This document shows positions 44,905-54,877 of a stretch of DNA of 64,000 nt, one piece after another (position 1 is the first letter of the stretch; every line of letters starts with the position of its first letter). Location of the stretch: positions 3,209,001-3,273,000 of the forward strand of contig NZ_CP129137.1 in NCBI RefSeq assembly GCF_030406905.1, given 5' to 3'. This DNA comes from Streptomyces sp. HUAS CB01 (lineage in GTDB: Bacteria > Actinomycetota > Actinomycetes > Streptomycetales > Streptomycetaceae). The notes under the pieces were generated by a model, which was given only the letters and a program-made list of their open reading frames with translations, made no database searches and had not been told where the DNA came from. The translations under genes and the position numbers were made by a program.

Positions 44905-46197
44905 CCGTTCCACCAGCCACCAGCCCGCCAGCGCCATCGCGACCCCGGCCGGGGCGCTGACCGGGACCGCGATCAGGGTCGCCGTGCGGCCGTCCAGCAG
45001 ACCGGCGAAGCCGACCATGGACAGGCCGAGCACGCCGAACAGGCACAGGGTGATGCCGAGCGCGGCGAGCGGGCCCGAGCCGGGGCGGACCGGAGCGGGT
45101 GAGGGCTGTTCGAAGCCGCGGAACGCGGCGACCAGGACGGCCGTCAGGAGCGCCGCGGCGGCGATCCTCAGCGGGGTCTGCGCCCACCAGGCGGCCGAGG
45201 CCGGTTCCGGCAGGGTGACTCCGGTGGCGAGGAGCGCGCCGTAGACCCCGAGCATCGCGGTCAGATGCCACAGGAACGCGGTCATGGCGACGCCGTTCGC
45301 CGCGACGACGGTGCGCCAGACCCGGGGACGCGCCACCAGCCGGGCGCCGGGCCCGCGCAGCAGCTCCACCGCGCCGACCAGCCACAGCCCGTGGCAGAGC
45401 AGCGCCAGTGTGGGCGGGGCCATGTTGGAGACCTTCTCCCCCGGCATGCCGACCATGGACAGCGGGTACGGCCCGGCCGCCACGAGCAGCGCGGCCCCGG
45501 CCAGCCCCGTCGCCGCCAGCGCCGACGGCAGCCGGAGGCGCCCGTCGGCCCGCAGGAAGCCGAGCTGGTGCACGGCCAGCCAGACGAAGGCGAAGTTCAG
45601 GAACTCCACGAACGGGACCCCCAGCACGAACCGGAGCACGTCCACGAGGACCGCGCCGGCGACGAGCGCCCCGAACGCGCCCCAGCCGTACCGCTCGTGC
45701 AGCCTGAGCAGCGGCTGGGTGAAGGCGACCATCGCCAGATAGATCCCGATGAACCACAGCGGCTGGGTGACGAGTCGCAGGGAGACACCGGTCAGTCCGC
45801 CGCCACCGCCGAGCAGTTGCACGAGCAGCGCCGCCGCGCCCCAGACGAGGGCGAAGACCATCGTGGGCCGCAGCAGCCGGCGCAGCCGCGCCCGCACGAA
45901 CGCCGCGTAGAGCGAGACGCCGTCGTCCGCGGGGTGCCTGCGGCGCAGGGAGCGGTAGGAGAGCGCGTGCGAGAAGCCGCCGACGAAGAAGAACACCGGC
46001 ATGATCTGCAGTGCCCAGGTGAGGAGTTGCAGCTCCGGCACGACGGCGAGCAGGTTGCCGACGCCGTCGGCGGTGACGGCGGCCATCAGCCAGTGCCCGA
46101 GCACGACGGTCCCGAGGGAGACGACCCTCAGCAGGTCGACGTAACGGTCCCGGGTGTCCGGTGTCGCCTCGGCGAGCGTTCGTACGCGTGATCCCAT
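44854..46197 (-). CDS. Acyltransferase 3 family membrane protein
   Basis: A 447-residue integral membrane protein with about ten helices, beginning RDRYVDLLRVVSLGTVVLGH and VFFFVGGFSHALSYRSLRRR, the signature region of the OafA/YrhL acyltransferase-3 family. These enzymes transfer acyl groups to sugars, lipids or antibiotics at the membrane. His35 in VVLGHW and the R/K-rich loop are the expected catalytic contacts. ATG 46197 lies about 94 bases downstream, in the direction of transcription, of the GCTCG microsatellite. The 3' end overlaps the DUF397 gene by 51 bases. The acceptor is unknown. Confidence 0.9.
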   Translation of the reverse strand: MGSRVRTLAEATPDTRDRYVDLLRVVSLGTVVLGHWLMAAVTADGVGNLLAVVPELQLLTWALQIMPVFFFVGGFSHALSYRSLRRRHPADDGVSLYAAFVRARLRRLLRPTMVFALVWGAAALLVQLLGGGGGLTGVSLRLVTQPLWFIGIYLAMVAFTQPLLRLHERYGWGAFGALVAGAVLVDVLRFVLGVPFVEFLNFAFVWLAVHQLGFLRADGRLRLPSALAATGLAGAALLVAAGPYPLSMVGMPGEKVSNMAPPTLALLCHGLWLVGAVELLRGPGARLVARPRVWRTVVAANGVAMTAFLWHLTAMLGVYGALLATGVTLPEPASAAWWAQTPLRIAAAALLTAVLVAAFRGFEQPSPAPVRPGSGPLAALGITLCLFGVLGLSMVGFAGLLDGRTATLIAVPVSAPAGVAMALAGWWLVERSGVAVRRDVAVGRDEG

Positions 46198-46290
46198 GCG
46201 CCCACGGTCCCGTCCGGGGGTGCGTGGCGGTCAGCGCGTTCGTACTCAACTCCCGCCTGAGTACGTGCGAGGCGCCCCCGAACCCGCCGC

Positions 46291-46360
46291 GCTCGGCTCG
46301 GCTCGGCTCGGCTCGGCTCGGCTCGGCTCGGCTCGGCTCGGCTCGGCTCGGCTCGGCTCG
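46291..46360. repeat. Pentanucleotide microsatellite (GCTCG)14
   Basis: Seventy bases made of 14 uninterrupted copies of GCTCG. It begins one base after the ispE stop codon (in transcription direction) and lies about 94 bases upstream of the acyltransferase start on the same strand. A five-base unit changes reading frame with each gain or loss, but no gene reads through it here; it would instead alter the ispE 3' end and the spacing of any acyltransferase promoter. Confidence 0.97.
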
Positions 46361-46361
46361 G

Positions 46362-47255
46362 CTACAGGATCGTGGCGCCCCGCGCCGGGGCCTCGGCGAC
46401 GCGGGCCGTGCGGCAGGTGCCCGAGGCGATCAGGGCCTGGGAGATCTGCGCCGCCGAGTCCGCGTCCTTGGCGAGGAACGCGGTCGTCGGTCCGGAGCCC
46501 GAGACGAGCGCGGCCAGCGCACCCGCGTCGGTGCCGGTGCGCAGCGTGTCCGCCAGCGACGGGCGCAGCGAGAGGGCCGCGGGCTGGAGGTCGTTGACGA
46601 GCGCGTCGGCCAGCGCGCCCGCGTCGCCGGTGCGCAGGGCGTCCAGCAGCAGCGGGGACGCCACCGGGACGGGGACGTCGGCGCCCTCGTTGAGCCGGTC
46701 GAACTCCCGGTAGACCGCCGGGGTGGACAGCCCTCCGTCGGCGACGGCGAAGACCCAGTGGAACGCCCCGCCGACGGGCAGCTCCGTGAGGCGCTCGCCC
46801 CGGCCCGTGCCGAGGGCGGCGCCCCCGACCAGGCTGAACGGCACGTCACTGCCGAGCTCCGCGCAGACGCCGAGCAGTTCCTCCCGCGACGCCCCGGTGG
46901 ACCACAGCGCGTCGCAGGCGAGGAGCGCGCCCGCGCCGTCGGCGCTTCCGCCCGCCATGCCGCCCGCGACGGGGATGTCCTTGTCGATGTGGATGTGCAC
47001 GGCGGGGTCGATGCCGTACCGCGCGGCGAGCAGTTCGGCCGCCCGCGCGGCGAGGTTCGTCCGGTCCAGCGGCACCTGGTCGGCACCGGGGCCCGTGCAG
47101 GTGACGGTCAGCGACTCGGCGGGGGTGACGGTGACCTCGTCGTACAGCCCGACGGCCAGGAACACATTGGCCAGGTCGTGGTACCCGTCCTCCCGGACCC
47201 CGCCGACGGCCAGCTGGACATTGACCTTGGCAGGCACCCGTACGGTGACGCTCAC
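46362..47255 (-). CDS. ispE: 4-diphosphocytidyl-2-C-methyl-D-erythritol kinase
   Basis: Phosphorylates CDP-methylerythritol in the MEP pathway of isoprenoid synthesis. The 297-residue GHMP kinase begins [20 protein letters not shown] and carries the ATP-binding loop [20 protein letters not shown]. The C-terminal GHMP region ends [18 protein letters not shown]. The GTG start at 47255 overlaps the ksgA stop by 4 bases (GTGA); ksgA-ispE is a conserved pair. The stop codon abuts the GCTCG microsatellite. Confidence 0.96.
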   Translation of the reverse strand: MSVTVRVPAKVNVQLAVGGVREDGYHDLANVFLAVGLYDEVTVTPAESLTVTCTGPGADQVPLDRTNLAARAAELLAARYGIDPAVHIHIDKDIPVAGGMAGGSADGAGALLACDALWSTGASREELLGVCAELGSDVPFSLVGGAALGTGRGERLTELPVGGAFHWVFAVADGGLSTPAVYREFDRLNEGADVPVPVASPLLLDALRTGDAGALADALVNDLQPAALSLRPSLADTLRTGTDAGALAALVSGSGPTTAFLAKDADSAAQISQALIASGTCRTARVAEAPARGATIL

Positions 47256-48127
47256 GTGGTTTCCCCGGCTCCCTTGTGCTCCGCGATACGCGCGAATTCT
47301 TCCACCGTCAGCGACTCGCCCCGCGCCTGCGGCGAGATCCCGGCCGCGACCAGTGCCGCCTCCGCGGCCGCCGGGGAGCCCGCCCAGCCGGCGAGCGCGG
47401 CCCGCAGCGTCTTGCGGCGCTGTGCGAAGGCCGCGTCGACGACCGCGAAGACCTCGGTCCTGCTCGCCGTCGTCTTCGGCGGCTCGGTGCGCCGGACCAG
47501 GGAGACGAGCCCGGAGTCGACGTTCGGCGCGGGCCAGAAGACGTTCCGTCCGATCGCCCCGGCCCGCTTGACCTGGGCGTACCAGTTCGCCTTGACCGAC
47601 GGCACGCCGTAGACCTTGTTGCCGGGCCGGGCCGCGAGCCGGTCGGCGACCTCGGACTGCACCATGACCAGCGTCCGCTCGATGGTCGGGAAGCGCTCCA
47701 GCATGTGCAGCAGGACCGGCACGGCCACGTTGTACGGGAGGTTCGCGACGAGCGCGGTGGGCGCCGGGCCCGGCAGTTCCCGCACCTGCATCGCGTCGGA
47801 GTGGACCAGCGCGAAGCGGTCCTTCCGCTCCGGCATGCGTGCCGCGATCGTGGTGGGAAGGGCGGCGGCGAGCACCTCGTCGATCTCGACGGCGGTCACC
47901 CGGTCCGCGGCCTCCAGCAGCGCGAGGGTGAGCGAGCCGAGCCCGGGACCGACCTCCACGACCACGTCGTCGGGCCGCACCTCGGCGGTGCGGACGATAC
48001 GGCGGACGGTGTTGGCGTCGATGACGAAGTTCTGGCCGCGCTGCTTGGTGGGGCGTACGCCAAGCGCCGCGGCCAGTTCTCGGATGTCGGCGGGGCCGAG
48101 GAGGGCATCGGGATCGGTGGTGCTCAC
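47252..48127 (-). CDS. ksgA: 16S rRNA dimethyladenosine transferase (RsmA/KsgA)
   Basis: Dimethylates the two adjacent adenines in the 3' hairpin of 16S rRNA, a late ribosome-assembly checkpoint. In the 291-residue sequence, [16 protein letters not shown], the SAM motif [19 protein letters not shown], and the catalytic [15 protein letters not shown] are all intact. The GTG start at 48127 overlaps the rpfB stop by 4 bases and lacks its own ribosome site, so it is coupled to rpfB translation. Transcription order is rpfB-ksgA-ispE. Confidence 0.96.
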   Translation of the reverse strand: MSTTDPDALLGPADIRELAAALGVRPTKQRGQNFVIDANTVRRIVRTAEVRPDDVVVEVGPGLGSLTLALLEAADRVTAVEIDEVLAAALPTTIAARMPERKDRFALVHSDAMQVRELPGPAPTALVANLPYNVAVPVLLHMLERFPTIERTLVMVQSEVADRLAARPGNKVYGVPSVKANWYAQVKRAGAIGRNVFWPAPNVDSGLVSLVRRTEPPKTTASRTEVFAVVDAAFAQRRKTLRAALAGWAGSPAAAEAALVAAGISPQARGESLTVEEFARIAEHKGAGETT

Positions 48128-49848
48128 CGGTACAGCCTACGGCCGCAGTGCGGCCACGGACTCGCCCCCCGTTGCACGTAGAGCTTCTTCGCCCGGTACG
48201 TCTGTTCCTCGGGTGAGGCGTCCTGGGGTCTGCCGCGACCGCCGAGCGACTGCCAGGTGCGGGTGTCGAACTGGTAGAGCCCGCCGTAGGTGCCCGACGG
48301 GTCCACCGCGTCCGGCCGGCCGCCGGACTCGCACTGCGCGAGCGCCTCCCAGTTGAGCCCTTCGGCGCCCCGGACCGAGTCCGGCGGCCGCTTGGTGCCG
48401 GTTTTCACCTGCTGGGCGACCGGCTCCCGGACGACCGCCTCGGAGACCTTCCGGGGCTTCTGCCGGACGCCGTTCACCGTCCGGACCGAGTAGGTGACCC
48501 GTCGCGCGCCCGCGCGGCCCGCCCGCGCGACGACCTCGGTCCCCCTGTGCAGCCCGGGGTCGTCGGTCCGGACGGTGTCGTACGGAATGGGCTCGTCCCG
48601 GACCTCCTCGGTGTCGCTGATGCGCATGACGGTGATCGTCTGGCCGTCGCGCGGGAAGCTGTCCGGAGGCACGGAGGTGGTGTCCAGGTCGCCGAGGGTG
48701 ATGCCGGCCGCCTCGACGGCCTCCCGGGCGGTCGCCGCGTTCGTGCGGATGGTGCGGGCCCGGCCGTCCGCCAGGAGCGTGACGGTCCGCTCGGTCAGCA
48801 CGTCGACGTCGAGGCCAGTGCGCGAGATGGACCGGGAGCGCGAGACGGACATGGACGCGCCGTTCGCCCGCACCCCGACCTGGCGCAGCGCCTCCTCGAC
48901 CGTGCGGGCGGTCGTCCACACCTGGCGGCTGCGGCCGTCGATGGTGAGGGTGACGGGGCGGCCGAAGCGGACGACGACCTCGTCGCCGTGGGCGAGGTCC
49001 GTGCCGGGTGCCGGGGCGACGAGATCGTGCTCGCCGACCGTCAGCCCCTCCTCGGCGAGAAGCTCGTCCACGTCGTCGGCGAACGTGTGCAGGGTGCGGG
49101 GCACCCCGTCGACGCTGAGGCGGACGGCCTTGTCCGCGGCGACGAAGGCGGTGGTGCCGCCCGCGAGGAAGGCGACGACGAGGGCCTGCGGGATGAGGCG
49201 GCGCAGCCCGTCGGGGCCGCCGAGCGGGAACGCTCCGCTCTTCCGGCGCCGGGCGGCGCGGCGGGCCTCGGCCCGGCCGGCGGCGCGGCCGCCGGTGGGG
49301 GTGGGGGCGGCTGCCGCCCCGGTGGCGGTGGGCGCGGGCGCGGGGGCGGCGCGGCGGGCCTCGGCCCGGGTGGCGAATGCGGGGTCCTCCGCCCCGGGGC
49401 CGACCGGTGTGCGAGCCGGCCGGGCTCGGGCGGAGGCGGCGGCCCAGCGGGGTTCGGCGCCGGAGGTGCCCGAGGTGCCCGAGGTGCCGTTTGCGGGTCC
49501 GGCGCGGCGGGCCTCGGCCCGGCCGGCGGCGGGGTTGGCGGCCGGTGCCGCGGTCCCGCGGGCGGGGACGCCCTCGGACCCCGGGGGTCGCCCCGGTGCG
49601 CCGGGGGCCGGAGGCCGCCCGGCCGGGCCGTTGCCGTCGGGGCCCCGGTGGGCGCCGCCGGGCGGGCCCTCGGGTGCACCGGGCCGGAACGCCGTGACCG
49701 TCGGCGCGTACGGCGACACTGCGGCGGCCCGGCCGTGCGGCGGCACCCTGACGGGCGCAGGCGGCACGGGCGGCGGCGGGGGCTCCATGAGCCTGGCGGC
49801 GCGGCGACCGCCGCGCGCGGCACGGTGACTGCCCTGCGAAGTGCTCAC
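48124..49848 (-). CDS. rpfB: Resuscitation-promoting factor RpfB-like
   Basis: A secreted cell-wall muralytic enzyme that promotes spore germination or resuscitation. The 574 residues contain a Pro/Ala/Arg-rich N-terminus with repeated AEARRA units and one transmembrane segment at about 222-240. Three DUF348 repeats ([60 protein letters not shown]) and a G5 domain ([16 protein letters not shown]) follow. The C-terminal RPF domain has catalytic E507 in [13 protein letters not shown]. The long N-terminal extension before the membrane anchor is unusual, and an internal ATG at 49788 is possible. It heads the rpfB-ksgA-ispE unit. Confidence 0.93.
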   Translation of the reverse strand: MSTSQGSHRAARGGRRAARLMEPPPPPVPPAPVRVPPHGRAAAVSPYAPTVTAFRPGAPEGPPGGAHRGPDGNGPAGRPPAPGAPGRPPGSEGVPARGTAAPAANPAAGRAEARRAGPANGTSGTSGTSGAEPRWAAASARARPARTPVGPGAEDPAFATRAEARRAAPAPAPTATGAAAAPTPTGGRAAGRAEARRAARRRKSGAFPLGGPDGLRRLIPQALVVAFLAGGTTAFVAADKAVRLSVDGVPRTLHTFADDVDELLAEEGLTVGEHDLVAPAPGTDLAHGDEVVVRFGRPVTLTIDGRSRQVWTTARTVEEALRQVGVRANGASMSVSRSRSISRTGLDVDVLTERTVTLLADGRARTIRTNAATAREAVEAAGITLGDLDTTSVPPDSFPRDGQTITVMRISDTEEVRDEPIPYDTVRTDDPGLHRGTEVVARAGRAGARRVTYSVRTVNGVRQKPRKVSEAVVREPVAQQVKTGTKRPPDSVRGAEGLNWEALAQCESGGRPDAVDPSGTYGGLYQFDTRTWQSLGGRGRPQDASPEEQTYRAKKLYVQRGASPWPHCGRRLYR

Positions 49849-49857
49849 GAGGCCGGG

Positions 49858-49885
49858 ACCCTAGCCGCTCCTCGTCACTCTCCAA
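49858..49885 (-). promoter_or_regulatory. Candidate near-leaderless rpfB promoter
   Basis: On the minus strand TTGGAG (49880-49885) and TAGGGT (49858-49863) are separated by 16 bases. The -10 ends nine bases before the GTG at 49848, and no ribosome site precedes that GTG. Transcription would therefore begin almost at the start codon. Confidence 0.4.
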
Positions 49886-49954
49886 AGCAGGCCGACTACG
49901 CGGTGTCGCGACGCCATGCCAGACAGGTCCCGGAATGTGACGGTTCGTTATCTT

Positions 49955-50839
49955 TCAGTAATCGAATGCACGAGCCGTGTTCGAAGCAATCGCCTCCGAC
50001 ATGGCGTCCTCGTCGATCCCCCGCACCGCGGCCATCGCGCGGACCGTGACCGGAATGAGATACGGCGCGTTGGGCCGACCGCGGTAGGGCGCGGGCGTCA
50101 GGAACGGCGCGTCGGTCTCGACCAGGACGAGTTCCAGCGGGGCGACGGCGAGCGCGTCCCGCAGCGGCTGGGCGTTCTTGAACGTGACGTTGCCGGCGAA
50201 GGACATGAAGTACCCCGCGTTGGCGCAGATCCGCGCCATCTCCGCGTCGCCCGAGTAGCAGTGGAAGACCGTGCGCTCCGGGGCGCCCTCCTCGGCCAGG
50301 ATCCGCAGGACGTCGGCGTGGGCGTCACGGTCGTGGATGACGAGGGCCTTGCCGTGCCGCTTGGCGATCTCGATGTGGGCGCGGAAGGACCGCTCCTGGG
50401 CGGCGACGCCCTCCGGCCCCGTACGGAAGTGGTCGAGCCCGGTCTCGCCGACGGCCCGCACCTGCGCGAGCCCCGCCAGTCGGTCGATCTCGGCCAGTGC
50501 CTCGTCGAGCGCGGCGTCCCCGCCGGCCGGTCGCGCCTCCTCCCGTCTCCGCGAGACCCCCTCGACGGGGTCGCCGTGGACAATCCGCGGTGCCTCATTC
50601 GGGTGAAGCGCGACCGCCGCGTGGACGCTCTCGTACCGGGCCGCCGTTTCGGCCGCCCAGCGCGAGCCGTCGATGTCGCAGCCCACCTGGACGACGGTCG
50701 TCACACCGACCTTCGCCGCCTTCTCCAGCGCCTCCTCGACGGTGCCGCTCTGCATGTCCAGATGGGTGTGCGAATCGGCGACCGGCACGGCCAGCGGTGC
50801 GGGCGGCGGCGGAAGGGTGTCGTTGGGCTTGGCGCTCAT
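49955..50839 (-). CDS. tatD: TatD family metal-dependent hydrolase
   Basis: A 294-residue TIM-barrel hydrolase of the TatD DNase family. Metal ligands can be read in VADSHTHLDM, the Glu in VRAVGETGLDHFRTG, the His in ERSFRAHIEIAKRHG and VFHCYSGD, and the final Asp in LVETDAPFL. The central loop contains an insertion (about residues 80-110) relative to E. coli TatD. ATG 50839 is used although an in-frame GTG lies six bases upstream. It is upstream of rpfB on the same strand, separated by 106 bases. Family roles include 3'-5' exonuclease in DNA repair and quality control. Confidence 0.93.
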   Translation of the reverse strand: MSAKPNDTLPPPPAPLAVPVADSHTHLDMQSGTVEEALEKAAKVGVTTVVQVGCDIDGSRWAAETAARYESVHAAVALHPNEAPRIVHGDPVEGVSRRREEARPAGGDAALDEALAEIDRLAGLAQVRAVGETGLDHFRTGPEGVAAQERSFRAHIEIAKRHGKALVIHDRDAHADVLRILAEEGAPERTVFHCYSGDAEMARICANAGYFMSFAGNVTFKNAQPLRDALAVAPLELVLVETDAPFLTPAPYRGRPNAPYLIPVTVRAMAAVRGIDEDAMSEAIASNTARAFDY

Positions 50840-51027
50840 GACCACGATCGTACGAGGACCATGGCCATGGCCTCACTCACGGCGGCGCAGGCCCTGCGGG
50901 CGGACTCACCGCGGCACGGAGGACCGGCGGACGGGCCGGCCTGCCGCCGGACTCTCGGGCGCACGGACTCACCGCCTCACCGCCCCACGGGCTCACCGCC
51001 CACGGCCTCACCGGCTCCGGCGCGCCG

Positions 51028-51540
51028 TCACTTGCGGCGGTGGAAGCCGCGGAACATCCCGCCCAGGCCCCGGCGGGGCGCGCCCTCCGGTACGGCCCCC
51101 TCGGGCGCGACCCCCTCGGGCGCGACGCCCTCGGACGCTGCTGCCTCCGCCGCGCGTCCCCCGTGGCGACGCCTGGGTGTCCTCGGCCCGGGCTCCGACG
51201 CCGGGACCGGCCCGGCGGTGGCGAAGTTCGGGGGCGCGAAATGCTGGCGCCGCAGTGACTCGGCCAGGCCGGACACCTGACCCGCGCGCATGATGCGGAC
51301 CTTCTGCCCGCCGCAGTTGAGGCAGGTCAGCCTGTTCAGCGGGGAGGGAACGAGCTGGCCCTGCACGCGGTACGTGAAGAAGGGACGGCCCGTGCCGTCG
51401 ATGTGGTGCTCGATGTCGTACGTCTGCTCCCAGCCGTAGCCGCACCGCATACAGGCGAAGGCGTAGGACTCCTGCACCGTCTCGGATGCGCCGACCGGGA
51501 GGGGTCCTGCGCCGCTCGGGGTGCCCGCTGTGTCGCTCAT
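51028..51540 (-). CDS. Zinc-ribbon hypothetical protein
   Basis: A 170-residue protein preceded by a strong GGAGGAG site. Two CxxC pairs, C30-M-R-C33 (FACMRCGYGWEQTY) and C73-L-N-C76 (LTCLNCGGQKVR), form a likely zinc ribbon over residues 25-85. The C-terminal 80 residues are low-complexity with repeated EGVAPEGVAPEGA units, encoded by a 15-base repeat, ending in a basic RGFHRRK tail. I know it only as a conserved Streptomyces protein; nucleic-acid or protein binding is the usual job of such ribbons. It stands alone between tatD and rsmI. Confidence 0.8.
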   Translation of the reverse strand: MSDTAGTPSGAGPLPVGASETVQESYAFACMRCGYGWEQTYDIEHHIDGTGRPFFTYRVQGQLVPSPLNRLTCLNCGGQKVRIMRAGQVSGLAESLRRQHFAPPNFATAGPVPASEPGPRTPRRRHGGRAAEAAASEGVAPEGVAPEGAVPEGAPRRGLGGMFRGFHRRK

Positions 51541-51699
51541 GCCAGCTCCTCCTGATCCACTGCCCCCTGTTCGGCGGGGGTGCGTCCTCTACCAGTGGAC
51601 TCCCGTCGCCGCGGGACGGCATCAGGCCTTCCGGCTACTTGACGAGGATTTGGCCGGCGCGTTCCGGAAGGCGTGATCGCGCGGTCCGAGCTTTGCTTT

Positions 51700-52590
51700 T
51701 CACGATAGACCTTTACCGTTCGACGGTCCTGTTCCTGCCGCGTTCTTTGCCGCGACGACCGCGTCGAACACCTCCCGCTTGGGTAGGCCGGCCTCGGCGG
51801 CGACCGCCGCGATGGCCTCCTTCCGCCGCTCCCCCGCCTCCTCGCGCACCCGCACCCTCCGCACCAGTTCGTCCGCGCCCAGCTCCGAGGGGCCGGGGGC
51901 CGGGGCGCCCTCCACGACGACGGTGATCTCCCCGCGCACCCCCTCGGCCGCCCAGGCCGCCAGCTCGCCGAGGCCGCCGCGCCTGACCTCCTCGTACGTC
52001 TTCGTCAGCTCCCGGCAGACCGCCGCCCGGCGGTCCGCGCCGAACGCCTCGGCCATCGCGGCGAGCGTGTCGTCGAGGCGGTGCGGGGCCTCGAAGTAGA
52101 CGAGGGTGCGGCGCTCGTCCGCGACCTCACGCAGCCGGCCGAGACGCTCGCCCGCCTTGCGGGGCAGGAAGCCCTCGAAGCAGAACCGGTCCACCGGCAG
52201 CCCCGACAGGGCGAGCGCGGTCAGCACGGCGGACGGACCGGGCACCGCGGTGACCCTGATGTCCTTCTCGACGGCCGCGGCGACCAGCCGGTAGCCGGGG
52301 TCGGACACGGACGGCATCCCGGCGTCGGTGACGAGCAGCACCCGGGCGCCACCCTCCAGCGCCTCCACGAGCTCCGGCGTACGGGCGGACTCGTTGCCCT
52401 CGAAGTAGGACACGACCCGGCCGCGGGTGTGCACACCCAGCGCCTGGGTGAGGCGGCGCAGCCGCCGCGTGTCCTCCGCGGCGACCACGTCGGCGTTCTC
52501 CAGCTCGGCCGCGAGGCGCGGCGGCGCGTCCGCCACATCGCCGATGGGGGTCCCTGCCAGTACGAGTGTTCCAGTCACCGATCCAGTCAC
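51700..52590 (-). CDS. rsmI: 16S rRNA 2'-O-methyltransferase RsmI
   Basis: Methylates the ribose of C1402 in 16S rRNA. The 296-residue tetrapyrrole-methylase-fold protein shows LVLAGTPIGDVADAPPRL, VVAAEDTRRLRRL, VLLVTDAGMPSVSDPGYRLV and VPGPSAVLTALALSGLP, all diagnostic. The GTG at 52590 has GAGGA eight bases upstream; another in-frame GTG lies at 52578, and the frame continues upstream without homology. It is divergent from pmt, a conserved arrangement. Confidence 0.95.
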   Translation of the reverse strand: MTGSVTGTLVLAGTPIGDVADAPPRLAAELENADVVAAEDTRRLRRLTQALGVHTRGRVVSYFEGNESARTPELVEALEGGARVLLVTDAGMPSVSDPGYRLVAAAVEKDIRVTAVPGPSAVLTALALSGLPVDRFCFEGFLPRKAGERLGRLREVADERRTLVYFEAPHRLDDTLAAMAEAFGADRRAAVCRELTKTYEEVRRGGLGELAAWAAEGVRGEITVVVEGAPAPGPSELGADELVRRVRVREEAGERRKEAIAAVAAEAGLPKREVFDAVVAAKNAAGTGPSNGKGLS

Positions 52591-52652
52591 AGGAGCAATC
52601 CTCGCAGGGCGGGCCACGCCCCTCGCACAGACGCGTTCCCTACGATGGCGCG

Positions 52653-54416
52653 GTGACCAGTACCGCCCCACGGGCCGAGCAGGGTCAGGACGTCGCGGAA
52701 CAGCCACCGTCCTGGCAGCAGCGCCTGCGCAGATTCGGCCATGTGCCCAGGCCCGGCATCGGGTTGCGCGAGCGGCTCGTGCCGCCGTACACCCGGCCCA
52801 GCGACCGGTTGTGGTCCCTGCTCGGCGTGCCGCCGGGGGCGGCCCGCCGGGTGGAGCGCTTCTCGGCGTGGGGCGGCCCGCTGCTGGTGACGCTGGTCGC
52901 CGGGCTGCTGCGGTTCTGGCAGCTGGGCAGCCCCAAGGCGGTGATATTCGACGAGACGTACTACGCGAAGGACGCGTGGGCGCTGATCAACCAGGGCTAC
53001 GAGGGTGCCTGGCCGAAGGACGTCGACAAGGCGATCCTGGCGAACCCGGACGCGGTCGCGATCCCGTCCGACCCCGGCTATGTGGTGCACCCGCCCGTGG
53101 GCAAGTGGATCATCGGGCTCGGCGAGCGGATGTTCGACTTCACCCCGTTCGGCTGGCGCTTCATGGTGTTCGTGCTCGGCACCCTCTCGGTGCTGATGCT
53201 GTGCCGGATCGGCAGGAGGCTGTTCCGTTCCACGTTCCTCGGCTGCCTCGCGGGCGCGCTGATGGCCGTGGACGGGCTGCACTTCGTGATGAGCCGCACG
53301 GCGCTGCTCGACCAGGTGCTGATGTTCTTCGTGCTGGCGGCGTTCGGCTGTCTGCTCATCGACCGGGACCGGACGAGACGCCGCTTCGCGGACGCGCTCC
53401 CGGTCGACGCGGAGGGCGTGCTGCGCCCGGACCCGCGGGTCGCCGAGACCCTTCGGCCGGGCCCGCGGCCCTGGCGGATCGCGGCCGCGGTGATGCTGGG
53501 GCTGGCGATCGGCACGAAGTGGAACGGCCTGTACTTCCTGGCCGCGTTCGGTCTGATGACGCTGCTGTGGGACGTGGGCGCGCGGAAGACGGCCGGGGCG
53601 GTCCGCCCGTACGTGGCGGTGCTCAAGCGGGATCTCCCGTGGGCCCTCGCCGGCCTGCCGGTGGCGATCGCCACGTACGTCGCCTCCTGGTCCGGCTGGA
53701 TCTTCACCGACAAGGGCTACTTCCGGGACTGGGCCGCGACGGAGGGCGAGGGCGGTCCCTGGGGCCTGGTGCTCCCCGACTGGTGGCGCAGCTTCTGGCA
53801 CTACGAGACCGAGGTCTACAACTTCCACGTCAATCTGACGTCCGGTCACACCTACGAGTCCAACCCGTGGAGCTGGATCGTCCTGGGCCGCCCGGTCTCG
53901 TACTTCTACGAGGACCCCGCGGCGGGTACCGCGGGCTGCCCGGTCACCGCCACCGAGAAGTGCGCCCGCGAGGTCCTGGCGATCGGCACTCCCGTGCTGT
54001 GGTGGATCGCGTGCTTCGCCGTCGTCTACGCCCTGTGGCGCTGGGCCTTCCGCCGCGACTGGCGCGCGGGCGCGATCGCCTGCGGGATCGCGGCCGGCTG
54101 GCTGCCGTGGTTCCTGTACCAGGAGCGCACGATCTTCCTGTTCTACGCGGTGGTCTTCGTCCCGTTCCTGTGCCTGGCCGTCGCGATGCTCCTCGGCGCG
54201 ATCGTCGGCCCGGCCCACCCTCCCCACGGCCCGGCCACCCCGGCGGAGCCGGGCCTCGCCCCGGGCGAACGCCGCAGGACGGTGGGCGCGGTGGCGGCGG
54301 GCGTGCTGGTGCTGCTCGTCATCTGGAACTTCATCTACTTCTGGCCGCTGTTCACGGGCGAACCGATCCCGATGGACGACTGGCGGGCGCGGATGTGGCT
54401 GGACACCTGGGTCTAG
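52653..54416 (+). CDS. pmt: Protein O-mannosyltransferase (GT39)
   Basis: Transfers mannose from polyprenyl phosphate to Ser/Thr of secreted proteins during Sec export. It is a 587-residue multi-spanning protein (about 11 helices) with the catalytic D100-E101 pair after the first helix, AVIFDETYYAKDAWA, a second acidic region and the Pmt_4TMC C-terminal half ending WPLFTGEPIPM. GTG 52653 is used. No ribosome site precedes it, and a -10-like TACGAT (52641-52646) lies six bases upstream, suggesting a leaderless transcript. The extracytoplasmic Pro/Thr-rich proteins in this window could be substrates, but that is speculation. Confidence 0.95.
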   Translation: MTSTAPRAEQGQDVAEQPPSWQQRLRRFGHVPRPGIGLRERLVPPYTRPSDRLWSLLGVPPGAARRVERFSAWGGPLLVTLVAGLLRFWQLGSPKAVIFDETYYAKDAWALINQGYEGAWPKDVDKAILANPDAVAIPSDPGYVVHPPVGKWIIGLGERMFDFTPFGWRFMVFVLGTLSVLMLCRIGRRLFRSTFLGCLAGALMAVDGLHFVMSRTALLDQVLMFFVLAAFGCLLIDRDRTRRRFADALPVDAEGVLRPDPRVAETLRPGPRPWRIAAAVMLGLAIGTKWNGLYFLAAFGLMTLLWDVGARKTAGAVRPYVAVLKRDLPWALAGLPVAIATYVASWSGWIFTDKGYFRDWAATEGEGGPWGLVLPDWWRSFWHYETEVYNFHVNLTSGHTYESNPWSWIVLGRPVSYFYEDPAAGTAGCPVTATEKCAREVLAIGTPVLWWIACFAVVYALWRWAFRRDWRAGAIACGIAAGWLPWFLYQERTIFLFYAVVFVPFLCLAVAMLLGAIVGPAHPPHGPATPAEPGLAPGERRRTVGAVAAGVLVLLVIWNFIYFWPLFTGEPIPMDDWRARMWLDTWV

Positions 54417-54618
54417 CGCGTCCCCGTGGGCGCCGACAGGGGCGGCCGGGGCGCGCGATCCGGGGCGGCGGACGGGGCACGCCGTCGGATGACGTGCCGC
54501 CGCGGCCCGCGGGCGCACCACACCGGAGGTGGGCCGAAAAGATCAACCCCGCCGTTCGTTTGCGACGGCCGGGATCGGCAAGGTTCGGGTTGTGGGGGGT
54601 CCGGACTTGGAGGGCCAA

Positions 54619-54774
54619 ATGATCATCCTCGGACTCATCCTTCTGATCATCGGGCTGGTCGCCGGCATCGGCATCCTGTGGACCATCGGGATCATTCTGG
54701 TCGCGATCGGAGCACTGTTGTGGGTCCTGGGAGCGCTGGGCCATGCGATCGGCGGTCGACGCCACTACTACTGA
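54619..54774 (+). CDS. Small hydrophobic protein, DUF6131-like
   Basis: A 51-residue protein consisting of two closely spaced transmembrane helices (about 2-17 and 20-43, both Ile/Leu/Gly-rich) and a short basic/aromatic tail, GGRRHYY. GGAGGG lies just upstream of ATG 54619. Short proteins of this kind are widespread in actinomycetes and often stress-induced, but no function is established. The 200-base region before it, after pmt, holds no other gene. Confidence 0.8.
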   Translation: MIILGLILLIIGLVAGIGILWTIGIILVAIGALLWVLGALGHAIGGRRHYY

Positions 54775-54877
54775 CCGCCCTGCGGACGGACCCCGCTGAC
54801 ACGCCGTGAGACCGCCGCGGTCGACACGGCCGTGAGGCCCGCCCGGACCGTCGTGGAGCAGCCGAGCCGTCCTGAGG

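Noticed and set aside
49849..49954. A ydaO/c-di-AMP riboswitch before rpfB, as known upstream of Streptomyces rpfA
   Set aside because: The gap to tatD is only 106 bases, too short for that riboswitch, and the promoter appears to lie nearly at the start codon.
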